From JANMZO01 sp963763135 (GTDB lineage Bacteria > Actinomycetota > Acidimicrobiia > Acidimicrobiales > JANYDT01), in NCBI GenBank assembly GCA_963763135.1, contig CAVXNJ010000004.1:1178001-1242000 (forward strand): 64,000 nucleotides of DNA, written 5' to 3'. The position numbers and the translations under genes were made by a program. Under the pieces are notes generated by a model. The model worked only from the letters and a program-made list of their open reading frames with translations. It was not told the DNA's origin and searched no databases. How positions within the stretch are numbered: position 1 is the first letter of the stretch; each line of letters starts with the position of its first letter. Of this stretch, positions 8,073-16,566 are shown piece by piece.

Positions 8073-8251
8073 TTGAGGATCGACCTACTTTTGCGCTCAA
8101 GGAGTGGCATCAAGTCGGTACCGAACCGCTCAACGCCCTCGACGAAATCAGGAAACGTGAACATCATGCCAGTTGCGCCGGGGATAGCGGCGATCTCGTC
8201 GACTTCCGAGCGACCGTCGGCCGTTGCCGGGCCCAGGGCGACTCGGCACCC
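8070..8251 (-). pseudogene. C-terminal remnant of an LLM-class flavin monooxygenase
   Basis: An open stretch of about 60 codons ends exactly at the FMN-reductase start and translates as ...EVDEIAAIPGATGMMFTF, PDFVEGVERFGTDLMPLLE. The PDFVEGVERFG...MPLL tail is typical of SfnG/RutA-like luciferase-family monooxygenases. There is no start codon and no upstream barrel; it is preceded directly by the TAG of the SHOCT gene in the same frame. This looks like the scar of a deletion that removed most of a monooxygenase gene. It is too short for the track of longer ORFs. Confidence 0.65.
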
Positions 8252-8626
8252 CTAAGGCTCTGCTGGCGGGTTCAGATCTGAAGATGCGCGATCCGAAACG
8301 GGTTCGGTTCGAACGGAGTCAACTGATGCTCCGAGGTCGTGAGCCGCGAGCAGAAACTCGTCACGGCTGATTTCGCCCTTGGCGTAGCGGAGGCGCAGAT
8401 GAGCGACCGCGGCGTCGTCGCGTCTCGAGTCGTTCAGCCGAGTGACTGGTTGTGAAGGTACCGCCGGGCCCGAATCAGCGACCAGCGGTCGTCGGGTCGA
8501 ACGCAGAAGGTATGCGATCCCGGCCGCCAAAAGGGCGAAGACCACAATCATGAAGCCCAGTCGGGCTACCCAGAACCAGGCCCCATCGTGATAGCCGCGA
8601 GAGCCGAATCCGTGTCCTCTGTGCAT
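8252..8626 (-). CDS. SHOCT domain-containing membrane protein
   Basis: A 124-aa protein from ATG 8626, which has AAAGGAA at good spacing. The N-terminus is His/Gly-rich (MHRGHGFGSRGYHDG), then one membrane segment at about residues 18-40 (FWVARLGFMIVVFALLAAGI), a linker, and a C-terminal SHOCT motif (HLRLRYAKGEISRDEFLLAAHDL). SHOCT is a short oligomerisation-type C-terminal domain of unclear function. Its stop codon abuts the LLM remnant, so the gene may have moved to this site by the same rearrangement. An in-frame longer start at 8665 is less likely. Confidence 0.8.
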   Translation of the reverse strand: MHRGHGFGSRGYHDGAWFWVARLGFMIVVFALLAAGIAYLLRSTRRPLVADSGPAVPSQPVTRLNDSRRDDAAVAHLRLRYAKGEISRDEFLLAAHDLGASVDSVRTEPVSDRASSDLNPPAEP

Positions 8627-8731
8627 TGCAGTTCCTTTCGTTGCTATCTCGACTATGGGCTTCACGAGTTAGAACACGGTGAGTACCCCGACGGACGTGC
8701 TGAAGCGCGCTCCGCTCGCTACGGTGGGTCC

Positions 8732-9730
8732 ATGGCTTCGTTAGCAAATGAGTCTCCCGAGCGAACCGGTTACGCGGGGTCCCCCACCGGTCCGGCGCAA
8801 GCAACCAAATCGGCCGAGCAGCTTGAAGAGTTCAGAACCTACCTTCAGGCCAATAACGGGATTAGAGGTCTTGAGATCCTCGATCATTCCGAGGTCGACC
8901 GGGCTGTCCGGATTTTTCAACGTGACGGCTTCGTGGTAATTCGCAACGCGCTGACCGCCGAGCAGTTGTCGTTCCTCCGCGACGGCGTGAACGATGCCGT
9001 CAAGCAGATCCTCGCGCTGGATCCCGATCGGCGAGGAAATCGCGGCTCGGATCGCTACTCCTTCGGCGGGTCGAGTCTCACACGCTCGATGCTGCACCGC
9101 CCGGAGTGGCAGATGCTCGTCGACCTGCCGACCGTCACCCCGATCATCACGGCGATCTTCGGCTCATCGAACTACATGCTGCGCTCCGCTAGCGGGGATT
9201 TCTGCCTACCAGGTGCCACGAAGTATCAGCCGCTGCACTCCGACATGGGCGATGCCGTCGACCCCGACAAGACGCCATTCAGCTCATTTCGTGACCCGCG
9301 TGGTCACCTCACGACGCGCGATCTCCCCTGTCCGTACGTCTGCGTCAACGTTCTCACCGTGGACTCGACGCCGCTGAACGGTCCGACACGCCAGATACCT
9401 GGTTCACATCATTCGCGGGCGCCGATTCCCACATTGGCCGAAGAACCCGAGTGGATGCGCCTCAGCACGGTGTGCCCCGCCCCGGCAGGTTCGGTCCAAA
9501 TTCGCGACGTACGGGCCTGGCACGGCGGTACTCCCAATGTTTCCGACCATGTCCGGGCGATTCCGAACGTCGAGTTTTACGCGCCCTGGTTCCGGGAGCC
9601 CGTCATCCCGGGGATTACCAAAGCCGACCATCAGAAGCTTTCGCCGCACGCCCAGCAACTCACGCGCTTCACGGTCGCCGACTCGTCTGAAGAGCTTCGA
9701 ACCGGCTTCACGCTCACGCCACCCAGGTAA
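8732..9730 (+). CDS. Phytanoyl-CoA dioxygenase family protein (Fe(II)/2-oxoglutarate)
   Basis: 332 aa from ATG 8732 after GGTGGG; the in-frame extension to 8588 overlaps the divergent SHOCT gene. The double-stranded beta-helix shows the Fe ligands His169-x-Asp171 (PLHSDMGD) and distal His264 (RAWHGGT), and an N-terminal FQRDGFVVIRNALT typical of PhyH. These enzymes hydroxylate small molecules using O2 and 2-oxoglutarate; the substrate is not predictable. The gene stands alone and ends at a hairpin shared with the convergent SARP gene. Confidence 0.88.
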   Translation: MASLANESPERTGYAGSPTGPAQATKSAEQLEEFRTYLQANNGIRGLEILDHSEVDRAVRIFQRDGFVVIRNALTAEQLSFLRDGVNDAVKQILALDPDRRGNRGSDRYSFGGSSLTRSMLHRPEWQMLVDLPTVTPIITAIFGSSNYMLRSASGDFCLPGATKYQPLHSDMGDAVDPDKTPFSSFRDPRGHLTTRDLPCPYVCVNVLTVDSTPLNGPTRQIPGSHHSRAPIPTLAEEPEWMRLSTVCPAPAGSVQIRDVRAWHGGTPNVSDHVRAIPNVEFYAPWFREPVIPGITKADHQKLSPHAQQLTRFTVADSSEELRTGFTLTPPR

Positions 9731-9750
9731 CGGGAAGTCGCAATGGTGTT

Positions 9751-9796
9751 CTCTCCGATGAGGATGATGCTGTACATCCCGCCCCTCATCGGAGAG
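9751..9796. terminator. Hairpin between convergent genes
   Basis: A perfect 13-bp inverted repeat (CTCTCCGATGAGG) has a 20-nt loop, in the spacer between the PhyH gene and the convergent SARP gene. No T-tract is present. A bidirectional terminator is inferred from position. Confidence 0.6.
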
Positions 9797-9906
9797 GACT
9801 CCGCCGTCGCGCACCCCGTGCGCTCCGTACCTCCCTGCCGGTGAACACATCGTTGCAGGCGACTCGCAAAATTTGCGCAAAACGGGAGTATCGCCAGCGG
9901 GTTGGC

Positions 9907-12900
9907 CTACCTGACGCTCCATCCCGAGAGCCCCGAACCGGCCAACTGTGAAGCGACTCGCGCCTCGAAACGTTTCGCCGACGCTTTGTCGTCAAGGGAT
10001 AAGGCAAGCAGGTGGAGCACCCGATCGACCGGGCCGAAGGTGCTTGAGGCCACCAACCCATTGATGACCATGACCCCGGAAAACGGTAAAAGAAGCGAAT
10101 AAAGCCGTTCCCGGCTCATTGAGCCCGTGAGAGCTGCAGTTTCGGCCAAAGCGAGGCATGCCGGCAACCACGTGAGGTTCGGTGGACCGGCAACGAGAGC
10201 GGGCAGGACCCGATCGATGATTCGCTCGGCGACCGCAAACTGGCCGTCGCAGGCAAGAAATCGTGCGGCCACGGCCTGTTCCACGGGCATCAGATCGTCT
10301 CGGTCAACCGCGAATCTCCTGGCGGCGAACCGGTCATTGGTTCGGTAGACGCGCGACATTTGGAACAGGCCCCAGGCCTCCCGTCCACCGTGAATGTCAT
10401 GACGTATCGCCAGGTTTCGAGCCGACCGGGCATGGTGCTCGGCCACATCCGACTGGCCGTCCCATTCCGCGAGCATCGCCCGAAACAGCAACATCATCCA
10501 ACGGTCGCCAGGACGTTGGCGAAGGTTCACCAGGTCTTCGATCTGGGAGATCTCGCGGTCGACCTCCGCTCGTCGACCGAGTTGCAGCAACGAAAAGACC
10601 GAGGCGAGGATCGGTGTAACGGCAATTTCCGGGGGCACCGCTCGGCCCCAGTTGCGGGCTCGTTCGCAGAACTCCAAGCGGCCGGTTGCGTCGGAAGAGC
10701 ACAGCATGGCGACGAGCGCTCCGTGGGCATAGTAAGCACGCGTACGGTCATCGTCGAGCACCGAGGCCAGTCGTTCCATCTCCGCAACGCATTCGTTCAC
10801 TTCGGCGTCGACTGCTGAGAGCCCTCGAAGATAGACGAACTCGGCGAGTGCCTGGATTCGCCGTCGGTCGTCGAGACCCGAGGCGGGATCGAACGCCGTC
10901 CGGAGCCAGCTCGCTCGCTCCGCATCCCCGTCGAGAGGTTGGCTGCTCACCGACGACCGGATCGCAACTTCGAACAGCCACTCGGCTCGACGTTCGCGAT
11001 CAGCAAGGGCCTTTGCTTTTCGAAAGTACTCCCGCGCGAGCTCGCCATCAGCACAACCGTCTGCCGACATTGCGAAGAGCAGGAAATAGCGGAACAGATC
11101 TTCGGTCTCCACCCACCAAGGCTCGAGATCGAGCGTGCTCGCCGTTGTTTCGAGAAGCGCAAACGCTTCTTCCCACCGCTGTTGCTCGTGCAGTTGGTCG
11201 AGGCCTTCGAACACGCGTTTCAACAGCAAGTTGGAGGTCTCGTTCGGAATTGCGAGGGCCAACTGGTGGCTGATGGCGAACACGTCACCCGAACGTCGGG
11301 TCAGAGCTTCCGCAAGACTTCGGGACCGCTGACAACGCCAAACAGCGGATCGAGACTGCCAGAGGGCCCGCTGAATCAGCGGATGCCGGAACCGCACGCT
11401 TGTTCCGGTCCGCTGTTCGGTGAGACCGGCTTCGTGAGCTCGATCCAGAGCGTCGTGAACCGTCGCTATCGATTGTGTAACTGCATCGACGAGGATCGGA
11501 ATCTCGACAACCAGCCCCAGCAGTGCGCCGGTTACGACGATGTCGAGGTCGCTGTCGGACAATCGGCCGGCCGCGGCGAGTGTGACTGCATCGGCATCCA
11601 CCCGTTGCGGTGGAAACTCGATCAGGTCGGGAGCTTCCACGACCTCAACCGAGTCAGTGCCGTCACGACCGCGATAGTCGGCGCTGTTTCCCTGATCACC
11701 GATCAGGAAGTCGAGCACCAGTGGAAATCCCGCCGACATTCGAAAGAGTCGTCCGGCACGAGTCCAGGCCGTTGATGGTGTCAGGCGTTCGGATTGGCGG
11801 ACCAACTCGAAGGTGTCATCGATGCTGAGCGGGCCGACCTGGAGGATACGTGCGCTATCGAGGTCTTGGAGGTCCCGGAGGAGTTGGTCCACCAACGGAT
11901 TCCTGAACGTGTCACGCACCGTGAATACCAACGTGACACCTTCGATGGGCGTTCGTCGAACGATACGGCGAAGCGCCTTCGTCGTCGCCAGGTCCGCAAA
12001 ATGAAGATCATCGAACATCACCACCACCCGTCGATTCTCGGAAAGATCGACGAGTGCGGAGAGCAACATCTCCAGCGACTCGCCACTTGGCGCTCCGACC
12101 AAATCCGCCCACGGTTGGAGCAGGTCAGCGACGGGCTGGAACGGCGAAGAATGTTCGTCGGCCCAGGTTCCGAGCACCGGGATTTTGTCGGCCCGTGCCA
12201 CGGATGCCCATGACGACAACAGGTGGGATTTGCCGATTCCGGCCGGCCCCTGCAGCACGATGAACGACACATCGCCCTGACTCAGGAAGTTGCGGAACTC
12301 ATTCACTTCGCTGGTGCGGCCCACGAGGAGCTTGTCCTGTCGAAGCATCGCCGGCAGCGCCGCCGACAGAGCGTCATCGCTGATGTTGCGGGTCAAGTCG
12401 GCAGCAACTGCTCGACGCTCCAGCGAGGCAACTACCGCGGAAGGCTCCCATCCTCGTGATTCAAGCGCCGACCGGTGACGGCTCAGTACGGACCTTGCGT
12501 CACGATCCCGTCCGAGCGCCAGCAGGGCACACACCAGGGGCTCCACCTGCCCCGCCTCGGCTGGCTCCGCATCGAACTTCGGGAGCAGACGCCCCACGAC
12601 AGCTTCCCCGTCGCCGAGTTCGACGGCCAAAAGGTTTCGTCTGCGCTCGTTTTCCTCGTACAGAGCCTCCAGCTGAGCGGACAACTCTCGAAGGTCCGGG
12701 TCATCGGCGTCGCGAAACGGAGTTCCTCGCCAGAGATCCGCTGCTTCGTCGCGTAGCAGACACTGATCGGCCACCGACTCCGCAACCTCGGCTCGGCCGA
12801 TCAGCCCTTGGAACCGATGGACATCGATCGCATCGACGTTTCCCTCGAGGGCGTATCCTTCGCGGGCATGAATGACCTGCGGTGCGCCTGGCACCGTGAG

Positions 12901-13125
12901 AAGAAGCTTCTTCAGCCGGGCGACATGGGTCCTAAGCGCGGACTCCCACGACGCGGGTGGCTCGTCGCCCCACAGCGCTGACGCGACGGCATGCACCGGA
13001 ACCGTCCCGGGCATGGCGACCGCCAAGGCCCACAGGACGCGTTCAATACGAGCACTTACCTCTGTTTCGGTACCCCGAAATCCGACTCGGGATGGGCCCA
13101 GCAGCCAGATGCCTAGCTCAGTCAC
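9907..13125 (-). CDS. SARP/AfsR-type regulator with BTAD, AAA ATPase and TPR-like C-terminal region
   Basis: A 1072-aa regulator with a GTG start; no ATG is available further upstream. Residues 1-95 form an OmpR-like winged helix (ALWGDEPPASWESALRTHVARLKK) and about 100-245 a bacterial transcriptional activator (BTAD) domain. An ATPase follows, with Walker A at 293-300 (GPAGIGKS) and Walker B VVVMFDDLH at about 366. The long helical C-terminus resembles the LuxR/MalT-type TPR region but lacks a C-terminal LuxR helix-turn-helix. SARPs activate secondary-metabolite or catabolic clusters. No obvious cluster adjoins it, so its targets are unknown; the VOC/CMD pair upstream is the nearest candidate. 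Confidence 0.9.
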   Translation of the reverse strand: MTELGIWLLGPSRVGFRGTETEVSARIERVLWALAVAMPGTVPVHAVASALWGDEPPASWESALRTHVARLKKLLLTVPGAPQVIHAREGYALEGNVDAIDVHRFQGLIGRAEVAESVADQCLLRDEAADLWRGTPFRDADDPDLRELSAQLEALYEENERRRNLLAVELGDGEAVVGRLLPKFDAEPAEAGQVEPLVCALLALGRDRDARSVLSRHRSALESRGWEPSAVVASLERRAVAADLTRNISDDALSAALPAMLRQDKLLVGRTSEVNEFRNFLSQGDVSFIVLQGPAGIGKSHLLSSWASVARADKIPVLGTWADEHSSPFQPVADLLQPWADLVGAPSGESLEMLLSALVDLSENRRVVVMFDDLHFADLATTKALRRIVRRTPIEGVTLVFTVRDTFRNPLVDQLLRDLQDLDSARILQVGPLSIDDTFELVRQSERLTPSTAWTRAGRLFRMSAGFPLVLDFLIGDQGNSADYRGRDGTDSVEVVEAPDLIEFPPQRVDADAVTLAAAGRLSDSDLDIVVTGALLGLVVEIPILVDAVTQSIATVHDALDRAHEAGLTEQRTGTSVRFRHPLIQRALWQSRSAVWRCQRSRSLAEALTRRSGDVFAISHQLALAIPNETSNLLLKRVFEGLDQLHEQQRWEEAFALLETTASTLDLEPWWVETEDLFRYFLLFAMSADGCADGELAREYFRKAKALADRERRAEWLFEVAIRSSVSSQPLDGDAERASWLRTAFDPASGLDDRRRIQALAEFVYLRGLSAVDAEVNECVAEMERLASVLDDDRTRAYYAHGALVAMLCSSDATGRLEFCERARNWGRAVPPEIAVTPILASVFSLLQLGRRAEVDREISQIEDLVNLRQRPGDRWMMLLFRAMLAEWDGQSDVAEHHARSARNLAIRHDIHGGREAWGLFQMSRVYRTNDRFAARRFAVDRDDLMPVEQAVAARFLACDGQFAVAERIIDRVLPALVAGPPNLTWLPACLALAETAALTGSMSRERLYSLLLPFSGVMVINGLVASSTFGPVDRVLHLLALSLDDKASAKRFEARVASQLAGSGLSGWSVR

Positions 13126-13166
13126 GGAATGCGATGAACGGGAGTCTCACGATACGACCGGGTTTG

Positions 13167-13808
13167 TCAGCCGTTGTCAACCACGGCCATGACGTCGAGC
13201 CCCCGGAAAGCCCCGGTCGGATCGGCCTTCTCAACCACCGGATCGGCGACATCGTCGTATTCAAGACGAAGCGCCCGGCTCATCGTTGCGTGCATCGCGT
13301 AGGTGCACGTGATGTACGTGAATTCCAGGATCTCCTCGTCGCTCAGAAGCGCCTTCATCGACGTGAACAACGCCTCGGGCACCCGACCGTGTTGGAGTAC
13401 CAGACAGTCGGTGTACGCGAGAAGATGGCGTTCGACAGGAGTCCAGCACTCGGCGATCGACCAGTTCGGGATCGCGGCAACCTGTTCGTCGGTGAAGCCG
13501 ACGTCTCGCATCGCTTTGCAGTGCTGGCTGAACACAAACTGGCTTCCTACGGTGTAGCCAGCTCGCGTCTGACCGAGTTCGCGAAGGCGAGGGGTGATCC
13601 TGCGGTTCGGATTTCTGTAGAACTGGAACCCCGCTGTCGTGTGGTCGAACGCGTCGGGTACGAGCGCGAACACCGTCCACCAGTTTCCCGGAGTACCACT
13701 TGCTGTCCCCGGCTCGGCGACCGGGTCGCGACCGTTGAAGACCATGTTGTAGATCGCTTGAGCGAAGGGATGCGCGTCGTCCTTTGCGACCTCACCGAGT
13801 CGGGGCAC
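13167..13808 (-). CDS. Carboxymuconolactone decarboxylase (CMD/AhpD-like) family protein
   Basis: 213 aa with a GTG start 3 nt after the VOC stop, and AGGGAG upstream. The CMD core (RLRELGQTRAGYTVGSQFVFSQHCKAMRDVG, quoted in part) has a single Cys where AhpD-type members have CxxC, so thiol peroxidase activity is unlikely. A decarboxylase/lactonase-type or structural role fits better. It is transcribed with the VOC protein, and the two probably act on the same small aromatic or lactone substrate. Confidence 0.82.
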   Translation of the reverse strand: MPRLGEVAKDDAHPFAQAIYNMVFNGRDPVAEPGTASGTPGNWWTVFALVPDAFDHTTAGFQFYRNPNRRITPRLRELGQTRAGYTVGSQFVFSQHCKAMRDVGFTDEQVAAIPNWSIAECWTPVERHLLAYTDCLVLQHGRVPEALFTSMKALLSDEEILEFTYITCTYAMHATMSRALRLEYDDVADPVVEKADPTGAFRGLDVMAVVDNG

Positions 13809-13811
13809 GTT

Positions 13812-14330
13812 TCAGGCTCCCTGTTCCTCGGAGTGACGGCCGGCAACTCCGGAACCGATGAGCGTCAACGGATCGGCCTTCACGAGGCGGAGCGCCTCAA
13901 CGGGGTCCGGACGGAACCCGGGCGTGTCCCGGCACAGTTCGACCATGATCCCGTTGGGATCGCCGTAGTACAGCGAATGACACCATCCGTGATCGAGCTC
14001 CATCAGCGGCTTGATGCCTTCGGCTTCCATTCGAGTTCGAACTTCTTCCTGCTTCTCGGCGGTCGCCCTGATTGCCGCGTGATTGACCCAGATCGGGAGA
14101 CCGACACTCTCAGAAATGTCGGTCGCGTAGTCCGGCTTCTCGCCGACGGCGTGAATTTGGAAGAACGCCAACGCTTCGCCGTCGCCGATGTCGTAGAAGA
14201 CGTGCCGAACCCAGGACTCGTCTTTTCCCTGAACCTCGGTGTAGGTCAGGGGAAAGCCCATGAGGTCGTTGTAGAAGTGCGTCGTCGCCTCGACATCTCG
14301 GGTGGCGTACGCAATGTGGTGAAAGCCCAT
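13812..14330 (-). CDS. VOC (glyoxalase/extradiol dioxygenase-fold) family protein
   Basis: A 172-aa vicinal-oxygen-chelate protein starting MGFHHIAYATRDVEATTHFY. His4 or His5, a central Glu/His region (VNHAAI) and the terminal SLYYGDPNGIMVELCRD give the usual metal-binding pattern of two beta-alpha-beta-beta-beta modules. Members are glyoxalases, extradiol dioxygenases or epimerases, and the reaction cannot be fixed here. It is the first gene of a two-gene operon with the CMD protein. Confidence 0.85.
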   Translation of the reverse strand: MGFHHIAYATRDVEATTHFYNDLMGFPLTYTEVQGKDESWVRHVFYDIGDGEALAFFQIHAVGEKPDYATDISESVGLPIWVNHAAIRATAEKQEEVRTRMEAEGIKPLMELDHGWCHSLYYGDPNGIMVELCRDTPGFRPDPVEALRLVKADPLTLIGSGVAGRHSEEQGA

Positions 14331-14604
14331 GGGACAACCTGCCTTTCGTTGGAATCCTCGGCGTGACTCTGCCTAGGACCAGATACTCCCCCATTGAGGG
14401 GTTGATCGGCAATTGCGGTCCGACGAAAACGTGGTTCGCAGAGTCCGAGCCGGGATCGTCGGAAACACGGAAGATGGCTCTGAGGTTGCTGCGCGGTGTG
14501 ATTTGCACGACCTTCATGCGTTCGTCGCTAACAGTGCGCTGTTCAGGCGCAAGTTGGGACCTCCGGCTCTAGAGGCTTGCACGCTGTTCTCACACCATTT
14601 CCTT

Positions 14605-15771
14605 ATGGGCGATCAGCCACGCCTCACGCAACGCGCAACCGGCATTACCGGAGATGCCCCCGGCCGCACTCGCAACGAAACAGCGAGGTGGCGATGGCCC
14701 GGACGTTCTGACGCGCGCCACACGGCTGTTCTGCTCGGGCCCGTCGGAGCGGTGCTTTTCGCCGCTGGGCTTGGCCTCGTGCCACACCTCCTCAAGAACG
14801 GCCTTACGCTCGCCTCGGTCGTGTCCGTGGTCCTTCTGATCTGCGGAAGCGTGACGGTTATCGGCGGCGCCCGAACGATCCTCCGGGACCGGACTCGCGT
14901 CATCAAGTTCGCCGGTACCGCGGCGACGGTTCTCCTGGTGGGTGTAGCCACGTCGATAGTTGCCCCGGCGGTGGCGGCCACCATCGTTCCGGCCACCCAT
15001 ATCGGTTCCACGCCCGCAGCAAACGGAATGGACTTCGAGGTGGTTACGTTGACAACTGCCGACAAGGTGAAGCTCGCCGCCTGGTATCTGCGGGGCACGA
15101 ACCGCGCTGCGGTCGTCGTGATGCACGGTGCTGGATCAACCCGTTCAGCGGTACTCGACCAAGCGGCGGTACTTGTCGAGGCGGGTTACTCGTGCCTGCT
15201 TGTCGACGCTCGCGGGCACGGCGATAGCCAAGGAACCGCGATGGACTTCGGTTGGTACGGCGATCTCGACATCAAAGCGGGAACCGACTTTCTGGCATCT
15301 CGGGAAGAGATCGACGCTCATCGGATCGGGGTAGTCGGATTCTCCATGGGTGGCGAAGAAGCCATTGGGTCGGCGGCCACGAACACGCGTGTCCGCGCCG
15401 TGGTCGCCGAGGGAGCGACGGGACGCCGCGCCTCCGACAAGGACTGGCTCTCCGATGTCTACGGCTGGCGTGGCCGGCTGCAGGAGCGGATGGAAGCCGT
15501 TCAGGATCGCGTGACCGACCTCCTCACCGCTGCGCCACCGCCGGTCGCCTTGCGATCGGCGGTGGCGGAGTCCGCCGGAACCCAATTCCTCCTGATCACC
15601 GCCGGCAGGGTCGACGACGAAGGCCGAGCTGCGTCGTTCATTAAGTCCGGCGCCGCCGACCGAGTCACGGTGTGGGAAGTCGACCGGGCCGGACACGTCG
15701 GCGGCTTCCACGCTCGACCTGAGGAGTGGCGGCAACGAACTGTCGCGTTCCTCGACAAGTACCTCAACTGA
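14605..15771 (+). CDS. Membrane-anchored alpha/beta hydrolase
   Basis: 388 aa from ATG 14605. Three hydrophobic segments occur in the first 150 residues (AVLLGPVGAVLFAAGLGLV; LASVVSVVLLICGSVTVIG; VLLVGVATSIVAPAVAA). An extracytoplasmic or cytoplasmic alpha/beta hydrolase domain follows: VVVMHGAGSTR oxyanion region, nucleophile in GFSMGGE, acid in AGRVDDEGR, and His in RAGHVGG. It belongs to the serine-hydrolase (esterase/peptidase S9-like) group with unknown substrate. A 20-nt spacer with GGAGG separates it from the SRPBCC gene, making a likely operon. Confidence 0.85.
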   Translation: MGDQPRLTQRATGITGDAPGRTRNETARWRWPGRSDARHTAVLLGPVGAVLFAAGLGLVPHLLKNGLTLASVVSVVLLICGSVTVIGGARTILRDRTRVIKFAGTAATVLLVGVATSIVAPAVAATIVPATHIGSTPAANGMDFEVVTLTTADKVKLAAWYLRGTNRAAVVVMHGAGSTRSAVLDQAAVLVEAGYSCLLVDARGHGDSQGTAMDFGWYGDLDIKAGTDFLASREEIDAHRIGVVGFSMGGEEAIGSAATNTRVRAVVAEGATGRRASDKDWLSDVYGWRGRLQERMEAVQDRVTDLLTAAPPPVALRSAVAESAGTQFLLITAGRVDDEGRAASFIKSGAADRVTVWEVDRAGHVGGFHARPEEWRQRTVAFLDKYLN

Positions 15772-15791
15772 CACCGAACATGGAGGCCAAA

Positions 15792-16538
15792 ATGGCCAAT
15801 AAGAACGGCTGGGTCGCCGGTGCCGTAAGCCTGTTTGCTCTCGGCGAAGCGGCCCTCATACTCCTCGGTCGCACTTACGGATCTACGAAACGCGAGCGAG
15901 CCGCAGTCTTACCGGGGGATCACATCGTTCGCGATCCCTCTGTCGTGACAGACCACGCGATCACGATTGATGCTCCTCCTGCGAACGTCTGGCCATGGTT
16001 GGCCCAAATGGGTTGGGGGCGCGGTGGCTGGTACACGGCACGCTGGGTGGATCGTCTGTTCTTTCCTGCCAACGGACCCAGTGCCGACCGGATCGACCCC
16101 GCACTACAAGACATTGGGGTTGGAACCTTCATTCCAGACGGTGCGCCGGAAACCCAGTGCGGACTCTTTGTCGAGGAGATCGATCGCGAACGATCGTTGG
16201 TGCTGCACTCGAACAGCCACCTGCCGATGAGTTGGAGGAGACACGCAACCATCGATTGGTCGTGGACGTTCGTCCTCAGACCGCTCGACGACGGCGCTCG
16301 CACGCGATTCCACTTCCGGTCGAGATGGACGACACGTCCGTGGTGGCTAACGGCCGGAGGATGGATCGTGCTGGTGCCCGCGGACTTCGTCATGTCGAGG
16401 GACATGCTGCGGGGCGTCAAGGCGCGCGCTGAGCGTATCGGTGACGACCCGATACGGCCGTATGTACGCCTACGGTCTGCCGGGGTCGGCGGTCAGAGAC
16501 CCGCTCCATCGGAGTCACTCAGCGCGCATAGTAGTTGA
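15792..16538 (+). CDS. SRPBCC (START/Bet v 1-like) superfamily protein
   Basis: 248 aa from ATG 15792, which has a perfect GGAGG nearby. One N-terminal hydrophobic segment (VAGAVSLFALGEAALILLG) precedes a START-like hydrophobic-pocket domain (ITIDAPPANVWPWLAQMGWG, then TIDWSWTFVLRPLDDGARTRFHFR). A second hydrophobic patch at about 200-215 may be membrane-associated. These domains bind lipids or polyketide-like ligands. It follows the alpha/beta hydrolase in a probable operon and converges with the BVMO gene. Confidence 0.82.
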   Translation: MANKNGWVAGAVSLFALGEAALILLGRTYGSTKRERAAVLPGDHIVRDPSVVTDHAITIDAPPANVWPWLAQMGWGRGGWYTARWVDRLFFPANGPSADRIDPALQDIGVGTFIPDGAPETQCGLFVEEIDRERSLVLHSNSHLPMSWRRHATIDWSWTFVLRPLDDGARTRFHFRSRWTTRPWWLTAGGWIVLVPADFVMSRDMLRGVKARAERIGDDPIRPYVRLRSAGVGGQRPAPSESLSAHSS

Positions 16539-16566
16539 CGCTTCGGCGAAACTCGCCGTTGGCCGC

